A stretch of DNA of 64,000 bases from positions 4,487,313 through 4,551,312 of the forward strand of contig JARUPZ010000020.1 of NCBI GenBank assembly GCA_031213475.1. Reading direction: 5' to 3'. Positions 54,350-64,000 of the stretch are shown one piece after another (the first letter of the stretch is position 1; every line of letters begins with the position of its first letter). The DNA is from Nereocystis luetkeana. Taxonomy: Eukaryota > Sar > Phaeophyceae > Laminariales > Laminariaceae. Under the pieces are notes generated by a model. It was not told the origin of the DNA. It searched no databases and was given only the letters and a program-made list of their open reading frames with translations. The position numbers were made by a program, and so were the translations under genes.

Positions 54350-55380
54350 GGGGGATAACTGTCGAAAGAGCGTGTGGGAACGGGTAGCAGTTTCGACGCC
54401 AAGCCCTGCCACGACCGTTGTCTCGCGAGATCTTACTGCTAGGATATCCCCGAGGCACGCACGTTACCAAAATCAAGTTTTGCCTATTAAGTAGACCCTG
54501 GGCCCTTACGAGATCTCCAGGTCAGCACCATAACAATAAGCAACACATCTCTGGACCAACGCGGGAAGGGAGGGGGTGGCGTGGGGGGTGCGCAGCCACA
54601 GGCACCCGGCGGTCAAAAACATAGACACCCGACATCGGTATTGGATGTTCCAGCGATGACGACGGTGATAACAACGCGGTTGCGGGCCCCCGAATAAACT
54701 AAGCCCGACAAAGGTTGCAGCGCGACGTGTGTCCCAAGGCGCCAAGTGGTTGGACGGACGACGAGGAAGTAAATGAGAAAGGATAACCTGGTAGAATGCC
54801 GTACGGGATCACGCATAAATACGAAAAAAACGCCAACTACATATTTTAAAAAAACGCAAGGCTCAATCACAGTTTTCGTAGGGGGGGGAGGCTAAGAAAT
54901 TCGAATTTTTATTCAAGACATCGTGTTCAGTGGCGGGCGCTACACCAACGCCTACCAGCACCAGGTACCAGCTTTCTAATAGCCTCGTATAAGCACTATG
55001 CACACAAGGTTTCTCAAGGATGGCGTCACAGTACGGGTTTCAAGGTTTTTGCTCGTAGTAGGCGTTTTTTTGGTGGCGGGCGATCCCTTATTATACGGTA
55101 TCGGTGCTGACTAAACAGTCTGACAGGATGGTCATCCTCCACTGTCGGGGGAAACGACGAGCAACACAAACGATAGAGGCCAGGGAGGAACGATAGGAGC
55201 GCACAAGTGATGGGCCGGGAAACGATGAGCGACACGAACGATATTGGCCTGGGAGGGACTATCGGGAGAGCACAAATGACGGACCAGGAAGAGTCGCCTG
55301 AGAACCCGCGGGGACCCCCGTCTCGGAGCCAGGTTACGAGTCGGCGTCGGAGTCGTGGGAACGGAACCTTGTTTTTGCTC
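54350..55380. other. Unassigned DNA
   Basis: Several short frames of no clear family. AGCACCAGGTACCAGCT at 54958. Confidence 0.4.
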
Positions 55381-55384
55381 ACAC

Positions 55385-56800
55385 ATCGGACTAATACTAA
55401 TCACGATCTATGTACAGTAGATAATCTAGATCGGGTGTCTACAGGTATGATATGCTGTGCGGGATCTATCTATCTGTACAGCACAGATCTAACCCAGGAA
55501 ACGTGTGCTAAATCCTGCAGATTTACACGGGTGTCCCACCCACCCGGCAATATGAGCTACTGTAGATCATGCTTCGTCCAAAAGACCAGGAATAAATTAA
55601 CCTATATGCCCTGACACCTCTATCTGTAGACAAAATAAAAGTGGGGGTCTGATCTATCGGATGTGTGTAACTCTTCACAGGAGCGACGACATTCCGCACA
55701 CACCACACGCAAAAAACACACACACCCTTGGACGAGTAGTAAGCTGATTTTTCTGCGCAACAGGAAACGTGAAAACGCCGAGCACCGTGTCTACGCACCG
55801 ATCTCGACCCCAGGTATTTCCAAGGCGACAGTTTTCCAGGTACGTTCCCCCCTGGTTATGGAGAACTTCAGCGACGAAATTTTCATCCCAACAGGTGTGT
55901 TATCTTGTCGGTAGGCGAAGGGGGGCGGGGGGAGGGGCGTAGGATAGTTGTGCGTGGGAACGAAAAAACACGAAAGTTGCTGCATTTCTAAAGTTCGATC
56001 AAACCGGCAAGAACTGTTAGAAATCGGGCAGGTCAGATCCCCAGTTCATGATCTAGATATTTGGGGAGGTAGATAGACCGCTCACAAACATGATCAGATC
56101 CTCAGTTCATGATCTATTTATTTCGGGGAAAATAATCAGATCCTCAGTTCACTATCTATTCATTTCGAGGGGATAGGCGGACCAGACCGCTGGTTTGTAG
56201 GTTACCTGCACGATCTTGACGTGTCTACCGGGTGAGATCTATATTTGAATGACACAGCTCTTGCGCATATGCGTGCAGGGCGGGGTCTGGATGATACGGC
56301 CCCGGCACATTATATCTTATCGGCACGTATAGGGTCTGTAGATGATCAACAGATGATCTTCAGGTAGATCGCGATCTGTCAGACGCGTCCTACGGTAGCG
56401 GTATCACCTAAACTTCCCAAGGCTCTTCATTTTGAGGGGCTCTTATCTATAGCTCACCCGACAATCGACATCCGAGAAAAATATCACACCTCGAACAGAT
56501 CGTGTACAGATCATTCCCACCTGATGATCTAGGTCTTCCAGGGGAAATAGATAATATATTCCTGATCTGTAGGATCTAGTTCATGCGGCCGGGTGGGAGC
56601 CGTATCATCTGCATGATCTAGGACGCGTTTCCTGGGTTGGGTCTGTATTTTACAGATAGATAGATCATGCACAACCCCTCACAACGGCAGGTGAGGAACT
56701 ATTAACAGATGATATATCTGTAGACAGATCAGATAAATCATGATCTGCCTGTCCGACGTGTGAAAAAGTGAAAGTTACTAGTAGGACCGATACGCAACCC
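55385..56800. repeat. GATCTATC-rich dispersed repeats, copies 5-7
   Basis: Three stretches (about 55385-55660, 55985-56400, 56500-56790) share GATCTATC, ATCTGTAGAC, TCAGTTCATGATCTA and GTCCGACGTG motifs. Within 56035-56165 a roughly 60-bp unit (CAGATCCTCAGTTCATGATC) repeats three times. Confidence 0.65.
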
Positions 56801-57070
56801 CGTGCGTCTGGCATGTATCTAACGATTCAAATTGAAGAGGCACATCCGATCCGCAAAATAGTGGGCAGCTCTTGAGTTGAGGAGCGGCGCCAGTGATAAA
56901 CGTCTGGGCTAAGCTGCAATCAAGTAAAACTCCTACGGCGGCACGGCTAGTCGAACTGTTGGGGCGAGAGCACGCAATCTCGTTATTTTTACTGTGACCC
57001 GTACGCCGAAATTGACCAGAATTATAAGAACCCCACCGACCCCTATATTATATACGAAGTGCCTGGCATA

Positions 57071-57588
57071 TTTATACATAGGTTGGGTTGGCGTCAGTTA
57101 GCGACGACGCTGTAAAACACGCCTCTCACTGCGTGAGCTAGACAACCAGGGTACCGTTATTTTTGTTTTTTTTCGGCGGTTACCATGGATGGCGGTCGAG
57201 TCAGATCATTATTGTGCGGGGAGGACCTCTATTCCGCACAGGGAGGGTGATCGTATCACGTAGTGTGCATATGGTAAGACACCCACGAGGCAGTTACGTA
57301 GTGAACCCACTGCTGTCGCTGGAAGTGGCCACACCAGAAATTAACTCAGGTCATTGACGCTATCATCCACACACGAGAAAATCCGCCTCAAAAGCGGTTT
57401 TTGGTGGGATGCAGCTCACCCTTCATGCCAATCGCCCAACACCTCACGGCGCTTCGCACTGGGTGCAAGCAATGTCTGCCAGGTCGGTGAAAACCCGACG
57501 TGCTCCGTCCCGGCGTTGTCGGGGTGCGAGGGTCTATGGTCATGCGACTATGGCCATGCATGATCATGAGTACCCCCCCTCCCCCCCA
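57071..57588 (+). mobile_element. SINE-like element, full length, tandem copy A
   Basis: From ATAGGTTGGGTTGGCGTCAG to GAGTACCCCCCCTCCCCCCC. No frame. Its C-run is followed within a few bases by copy B in the same orientation. Confidence 0.9.
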
Positions 57589-57592
57589 ATAG

Positions 57593-58131
57593 ATTATATT
57601 TAGGTTGGGTTGGCGTCGGTCGGCAACGGCACTGTAGAACATGTTGCTCACTTCTTGAGCGGGACAACAAGGGTACCTTTTTTTCCTGGCGGCGGTCGGT
57701 TACAGCTGACAATCGAGCTATAGGTCGTTAGTGCGGGGTGGAGAACCCTCACTCCGCACCAGGGGAATGATCGTATCACGTAAAAGTATTTATGGTTAGG
57801 TACCCACGAGGCAGTTACATAGTACCCCATATGCTGTCTCTAGATTTGGTCACACAGGGAAATAAATTTGACTCGTTGAAGCTGTCGTCCACATGCACGT
57901 AAGTTCGCCTCACCAGCGGTTCTTAGTGCGATGCAGCTCACCCTTGATGCGACTCGCCGAGCACCTCACGTTACGCTTAGCGCTTGGTGCAAGCAATGTT
58001 TGCATGGTCGGTGAAAACCCGACATGCTCCGTTCCGGCATTGTGGGGATGCGAGGGTCTATGAGCACACGCCGACGGTCGGCCATGCATGATATCGAGTA
58101 CACCCCTCCCTCCACCCCCCCCCCCCCCTCC
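57593..58131 (+). mobile_element. SINE-like element, full length, tandem copy B
   Basis: From GATTATATTTAGGTTGGG to GAGTACACCCC plus a long C-run. It keeps the uninterrupted site GCGGTTCTTAGTGCGATGCA, which serves as the empty site for the M1 insertion at 33008. Confidence 0.92.
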
Positions 58132-58492
58132 GATAAATATGGTGGGAGGCACAAAAGACAAACGTTAATCAGCATAACAGCCGACCTATTGAGATTCCTC
58201 GTGACGCATGCCACTGCACGGGGTGAACCAAATATTTTCTGAGGCTTTCGAACGTGAGGGTCGCTATTTGTGTCTCAACCCAGCAAACCGATTGAAGAAA
58301 ACTGCACCCTTCACCCGATGAGCAGTCGATCCCATAGGGCCCACGAGGTCTACTCCCACGAAAAAAAAATGTAAACACGAACGATATTGGGTAAGAGTCC
58401 CCAAGTGTAGAAGGCCCATCAATCGTGAATATTTTGGCAGAACAAATGGTTCCCATATCTTAGCACGCCCCTTATATATGAGGCATGTATCT

Positions 58493-58718
58493 CGTCATAC
58501 GGGTGATAAGATAACACACCCCCTCGGGCGGATTTTCAAGTTGGCTTTTGTCGGCAACAGGGACGAGTGCAAGCACCGACCGATGCACCTACGGCAAGAT
58601 CTGGACGTCGTATGTCCAGAGCCACCATCAATGTGGGTCCCCTCCCTTGGTGTGGAGAAAGTTCCCCCGGAAATTCACCCGCGGGGGATGTGTTATCTTG
58701 CGTGTTACACGGGAGGAG
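58493..58718. mobile_element. M4 MITE copy 2 (diverged)
   Basis: Left TCATACGGGTGATAAGATAA then CACACCCCCTCGGGCGG; right CCCGCGGGGGATGTGTTATC then TTGCGTGTTACACGGG. Same order of elements as at 31370-31620. Confidence 0.6.
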
Positions 58719-58719
58719 A

Positions 58720-60085
58720 GGGTCCCGCGTCGCCCTTTTCTGTTGCTTTTGACCTTTTGCTCTGGCGTGGGTCCGAAATTCGCGGCAGGACGCTCTTATC
58801 CCCGCTGGAACCGCACTCTCGGTTTTTAGGGAATAACTACTTGGAATGTGTGTAAATATTGTTTTTACAGCGGTAAAAAGGCTTTCCCCTGGTATCAATT
58901 TTACCGCCTCCTGCGAAAACTCAACTGGTTGTATGCGGTCTACGCGACACAGTCGCTTTCCTCTTCCACCGCGCCTTCGGCACCTTGTGCCAAATCCGCT
59001 GCTGCTGCTGCTGCTGCTGCTGCCGCAGCTGCCGCTGCCGCCGCGAACGCGAGCATTCCCGCCAAATTGTCTTGCAGATGGCGTCGTGTTTGCCGTCTGA
59101 ATGATCCTGTCCACAAGACGGGCAACAAGTTAACCAACACCCCCACCGAACAGGCAGGCCGTGGGGGACGTGGTGGCGTTTTTTGCTATGTTCCCCATTG
59201 AAGCACACATCACGAACGCTGACTATCGGCTGCATGAAAGCAAAGAGAACACGGCGCAACAAGCTAACGGTGATGACGCGCTGCTCGTGTACAGCATCGG
59301 CCCTCTCGCAAAAAGCGACAAACCTAGGCGCTCGCCGTCTAGTGGAATTCGTAAAAAGCCTAACCCCTTCTCGCTCCGCCAGATTAAGGATGCTATTAAC
59401 CTAATAACATTCGATTTCAGGGTTGTTACGAGAAGGCCGAATATGCTGTAGGGTATGCCGACGGGCAAGGAAGGCATTTATGGTTGGGTTGGTGGGGTTT
59501 CCAGTTATTGGCTTACAGCAGTGCATATCTCGATCGTATAACTAACATACTGGTAATATTTTTGTCATTATTATGACGTTTATCATTCGACAGCGTGAAG
59601 AACGTCAAACGACCAAATGAGCACTCCCAGGAAGACATCTGCGTATTTTTAGTGAGGGATTCCGTGTGGGGCACACATGCCTTCTTCCGGGTTTTTCTAT
59701 TGCGTACGTCCGGCGTTGTCACTCACTCGTGTTTCGTTAGAGGAGCTCCGTCGAACTAAGCAAACTCGGCGGTGGACAGGTCTGAAAGGAGGGGGCGAAG
59801 GCTCTTGCGTTGCCCTGAACCCCTGCTCTCCATACGTGTAGGCCTCCCACGTAGTACTCCCCATACTCATAAATCAAGGGCCTTTGCTGGCGCCCATGCT
59901 ACTATCATCGCCCTCACTACGGCTTTCCCTTTTTTCTCTTCTCCCTTCTTTCTCGCCTTTTGCCTTGTTTTTCTCTCTTTGTTTCCTTCCTTCCCCAGTC
60001 ACCATTCTGCCGGTATCTTCCTCTTCTCCGGGTGTGCTTTGTCCGTGCAGCAGTTATCCGTCCCTCTTGAGCACGCATTGTTTTC
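58720..60085. other. Unassigned DNA with short frames
   Basis: (GCT)n/(GCC)n at 58998-59045. The plus frame 59161-59451 has mixed composition (EAHITNADYRLHESKENTAQ, NPFSLRQIKDAINLITFDF) but no family I know. Confidence 0.35.
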
Positions 60086-60090
60086 TACTA

Positions 60091-60195
60091 TTACGGGGGG
60101 CCATAGTTAAAAGGACCAAATATTGTTAGTAAAAATGGTTAAACGTATAGGTTTTTATGTGTACCATAGGTCCTGTTAACTATGTTCCCCCGTAA
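60091..60195. mobile_element. M1 MITE copy 10
   Basis: TTACGGGGGGCCATAGTTAA to TAACTATGTTCCCCCGTAA, TA on both sides, GGACCAAATATTGTTAG interior. Confidence 0.92.
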
Positions 60196-60199
60196 TACT

Positions 60200-60900
60200 A
60201 AGATTTTCTGATTTATTTTCGACTTTCGCATTGTGCTTCACTTCATATTTATTTTGGTTTTATTGTCTTTTGGTTCTTGTCTCCTGGTCTAGCTCGTGTT
60301 GTTGTGTTCTCGTACCCGGTACGCTGGCATTTCACTTGATTTGCCCATTCAGTTGCGATTCTTTCAGTTTGCTTTTAATTTGTCTCCCAGTCTGTGACCA
60401 CATAATTATTTTCTCTCTAGGATAAGGAATCAGGACGGACACTGGGTGTATTGAGGTAGTTGGGTAGGAAGAAAGTTTAACGTGAACAAGACACACAGGC
60501 GTTCCAGGGCTATACCATAACACTAGCCCACCCTGACGGGCCCTCTTTGAGAAAAAAATATCGAAAGTTCGGGGTAACACCGGTCCCACGAAATATACAA
60601 AGCACGTATCGAAGATGCGACTCCTCAAAACCCACTCCCATACCTCTGCTTTGCGAGACTATAAAGGTTCCCGAAGGAAAGCCAATCGGAGAAAAAGGAA
60701 AGGAAGCTTACCCGTAAGGAGCTCGAACTACGCCAGGGACCGAAACTGCGGCTAAAACCCCAGGGAGGAGGCAGGACAACACAGTACGTATCCTTGAAAA
60801 CATAAGACCACAGGCCATTACCATTGCCAAATATCCAGCGAGGGCGGGTCGCGCGACATTGTAGTCGAAAATCGGAAGAACACTAGCTACCACTACATCC
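60200..60900. other. Unassigned DNA
   Basis: T-rich on the left, mixed on the right; no gene or repeat recognised. Confidence 0.45.
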
Positions 60901-60906
60901 GCAGCA

Positions 60907-61075
60907 AGGAGGGGGGGGTGTACTCATGGCATGCATGGCCGTTACCGTATGACAACAGACCCTTCTCGCCCCTACAGTGCCGGGATGGAGCACGTCGGGT
61001 TTTCACCGACCAGGCAGATACTAGCTTGCATCAAGAGGAAAGCGCCGTGAGGTGTTCGGCGAGTCGAAAATATCG
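60907..61075 (-). mobile_element. SINE-like 3' fragment
   Basis: GGGGGGGTGTACTCATGGCA, GGATGGAGCACGTCGGGTTT and GCGCCGTGAGGTGTTCGGCG in the usual order. Confidence 0.85.
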
Positions 61076-61079
61076 GAAA

Positions 61080-62085
61080 ATAGAAACACACAAAACCACA
61101 GTGCCGTGGCCAAGTAAGAGCGGCCGCATTATCTGAATCATCCCCGGTGATGAAGGGGGGGGGGGGGATGAGCAGAACGAAAAAATAGCGACCTGCGGTA
61201 TAGGGTGAATATCTCAGATTGATCACGAGGCAGTTTTAAACCTGGTGACAAATTCTGAGAGAGTGACCGGAAAAAGTACCGGCACACTGCCAGAACACTA
61301 CGTATGGCAACAGTCACCCGAAATCAGCGTGGCCATCGATCGTAACCCCGCAGAAACGATCTTGGGCCTTTGAAGGCCTTGCCGGGCAGTACTGCAAAAT
61401 TTTGTTTACGATAAGAGGGTGGGGCAAGGGCTGTGAGTGGAGAAGACCTAGGCAAAGCCGGAAGCAGATGATGGCTAGGAGTTAGACTTCATGCATAGGT
61501 TTTCCTGTTTTGATTTCCCCTTAGTTTTCGTCTTATATCTGGGAATGTTTAGGAGCGATCGACGTTGAAGCTCGCGCTGCGTGCACATTGTCGGGTGGCT
61601 AATATAGCATCAAAAACACTAACAATATTTACTAAAATTCTTCAACGCAGTACGTTTTCTGCACTGGGGGCCGATTGATGAAGGTGGACGGAGTATTATG
61701 ATGGCCGCTCGGGTCATCTCGTACCATCATAAGAAGACTGAAATGCCACCACCACCAGATCCATTTAACCTTCGCTCGTTCTTCGGTTGTGTGTTCTGTC
61801 TCCCCGTCCGTTGAATGTGTCTATAGTCAGTCGCTTGTTACCTCTCCCTCCTCCTTGAAGTTTCCCGATATCCAATAGTTTTGTGTTCGTACTACAACCC
61901 AGCCACCGACAGGTAGCGTCTAGGACTTCGCTCGGTACAACAAGGCTTTTATAAAAAAAATATCACATCATCATCATCACCATCATCATCGTCATCAAAA
62001 TTTCGTCTCATCACACTCGCATATTTTAACATTGGAGTTCCCAATATAAGTGTAGTGACAATGTTGTGCGGCCTCACCTGTGGTA
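61080..62085. other. Unassigned DNA
   Basis: No gene seen. A short (ATC)n lies at 61965-62000 and a G-run at 61156-61169. Confidence 0.45.
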
Positions 62086-62092
62086 CTGTCTA

Positions 62093-62197
62093 GTCACGGG
62101 GGTCCATAGTAAATAGGACCTGTGGTACACACGAAAACCTATTTATTTATATATTTTACAAACAACATTTGGTCCTATTTACTATGGTCCCCCGTAA
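62093..62197. mobile_element. M1 MITE copy 11
   Basis: GTCACGGGGGTCCATAGTAA to TTACTATGGTCCCCCGTAA, TA on both sides. Confidence 0.9.
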
Positions 62198-62199
62198 TA

Positions 62200-64000
62200 G
62201 ACGTACCAGGTGTCATATATGGTACCTCGGGTAGTACGTACCTGGCAGCACAGCTTATACTGCATAGGGGTGGTTACCTCATCATACATCAAGCAGCAAC
62301 CAGTTAGCTGTTGCCGCAGGAGACGCGCCTGTTTGTTGTGTGGCGTTTTGGCCATGCCCTGGTCTACAGCACACAGCGAGCGGCAAGTAGGATCCTGCCA
62401 GTAATCAGGAGAAGATGCCGCACTTCTTCAACTTTCGTTGTGATACGATGATACCTGCTGTGTGTCTGTGTACTTGTGTTGAATGCTGGGGGTGTTGTTT
62501 GTTCGTTGTTGTTCTTGCTGGTGTTTGCACATTAATACCGAAACAAACATTACGTTGTCAGATATCAAACAAAGACCATAATAGTCATACGAAGTAAACG
62601 ACGTAAAAGAAAGAAGACAACGTCAACATTTAGGTGCACAGAACGCAGACTACCATATAGGAGGTGGGGTGGTGCTGCAGCAGCTAGCCGTTTACCATAT
62701 CAGTATATATATATATAATTATCATATAAGCCCTCAATTTTACCACCTGAAATGCGCAGCATGCACTTGGACATCGAACACCCACTAACACAGCTACAGC
62801 AAGGAGCAGAAAGCCCAGGAAAACCTAAACAAAGAAACGTATTCGATAAGTCTACCTCACTCGATCCTAATTCCGGCTTGACAGCAACCCAATACCGTTG
62901 CAATTTCTCCAGCTTTATCTTCTCACACGTTCGTCGACGATCAAGATCGCAAACCTAGGCCGCGCCCAGGGTCCACCCCCACGCCATGGGTGTGGGTCTG
63001 TCACCCTTCCCCCCCCCCCCAACCCATCGAGTATCCCCCGCCCCCCTCCACCAGCAGCTAATTCTGACCTCTTGATGATCCCGTAGCTGGAGTTTAAGCG
63101 GAGCACCCTCCGCGAGATGACGACCTGGGTGGTCCGTGGCCTTGGCCCTGCAGCAGACGCTCCTTCAGTAACCCTTTTCTCGCCGTTTTCCCTCCGCCCC
63201 CAAAAACGCTGGCTGCCAGCTGATAGATGAAGACGCTGCCCCTCACCCCCGAGGCGTCCAACGACGGGAACCTTGTGACTCCGCTCGTCGAAAAAAACTA
63301 TTTATCTTGGGCGAGCGTGTGAGCTGGCGCTTCGCGCCGCCTCGGAATAGCAGCAGCGGGTCCATCCCGATCAGCACCACTGCCTCTTCGCAGGTGTACC
63401 CGAGCTTGCGGGCCGGCGCGGACGACGTCGAGCAAGATCGACTTGTCGCAGAACTAACTCCCTGTAAGGGGCGTTCCGAAGACCTCCTCTCCGGGCACCT
63501 GCTACAGATGCATTCATCCGGAGATTTCTGTTCACCGTGAAGGGCTTCCCACGTTTCACTTGGCGGGGAACTCCGAGCCGCTTCGGATGTGCGGGACATT
63601 GTGTGAAGCGGTGGCCGGTACTGGCTGGCCTGTGCTCCCACCCAAGAGAGCAGTGTATCCTTGCGCGATGCTCGTCTGTGCTGCAGGGACATGTGGACAC
63701 CGTATACCCCTCGATTCCTCAACATTCTCCTGCCCAATTCCACCAAAATCAGACGCGGGGATGAGGTGAAGAGAAGCTCGTTGGCAGCGGCCGAGGAAAA
63801 ACGGCAGCTTTCCCCCCCGAGAAACTTCTGGGGTGGGGCTTGACCAAGCTTCTCGTGTCTTGCACCCCCCAGTCGGTTGCTCGTTTCGGATGGGGCTTGA
63901 AGTCCCGGGCAGGTGATCAAGGGTGGCGGCGTGCGCGGCGTGGCGGATAAGGATAATCAAGATTTCTAATCGTCGTTGGGCCTCGGGCGGGGTTGTGGTC
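62200..64000. other. Unassigned DNA, GC-richer toward the end
   Basis: The plus frame 62752-62958 (LDIEHPLTQLQQGAESPGKP) and frames between 63226 and 63960 on both strands have mixed composition. Those after 63.2 kb overlap heavily and none shows a domain. This could be the edge of a gene continuing outside the window. Confidence 0.3.

Overview
The window looks like nuclear DNA of a eukaryote with long, repeat-filled introns and GT-AG splicing. It carries one recognisable host gene, much retroelement and MITE debris, very long G/C homopolymer runs and one 100-N assembly gap (31946-32045). Gene structure and repeat content would suit a brown alga or related stramenopile (Ectocarpus-like). That placement is inference; nothing here proves the species.

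Layout. 1-8900: G/C runs, short tails of two retroelement families, simple-sequence arrays ((ACACA)n, (GGCAA)n), several MITEs, and an unidentified coding-like patch at 6.9-7.8 kb. 8.9-12.8 kb: a LINE with an uninterrupted 1250-codon endonuclease/reverse transcriptase frame (minus strand, RTE-like). 13.06-13.90 kb: an inverted-repeat-bounded block of GGGTACCC repeats. 14.7-17.5 kb: a broken tyrosine-recombinase retrotransposon (DIRS-like), minus strand. 18-18.7 kb: a foldback element with telomere-like repeats and a MITE.

19.7-39.9 kb: one plus-strand gene for a CLC-family chloride channel. I could place 18 exons whose splice sites and codon phases agree at all 17 junctions, giving about 1212 residues: a Gly-rich N-terminus, the CLC membrane core, and two cytoplasmic CBS domains with a long low-complexity insert. 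Its introns hold almost every repeat family in the window.

40-64 kb: repeat-rich intergenic DNA with minisatellites, further MITEs, three linked retroelement pieces at 43.6-45.8 kb, a 33-bp minisatellite at 48.4-49.3 kb, a GATCTATC-rich dispersed family, and several open frames I cannot identify.

Most interesting signal. A LINE family and a roughly 520-bp SINE-like family here end in the same ~85-bp 3' sequence followed by a poly(C) tail, read as G-runs on the other strand. Copies of both are joined head to tail, each starting at or next to the poly(C) tail of the previous one, at four or more places. This suggests a LINE/SINE pair sharing a poly(C)-ended 3' recognition sequence and re-targeting its own tails. 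A Tc1/mariner-type MITE family has 11 copies, one of which sits inside a SINE copy and so gives a readable empty site with a TA duplication.
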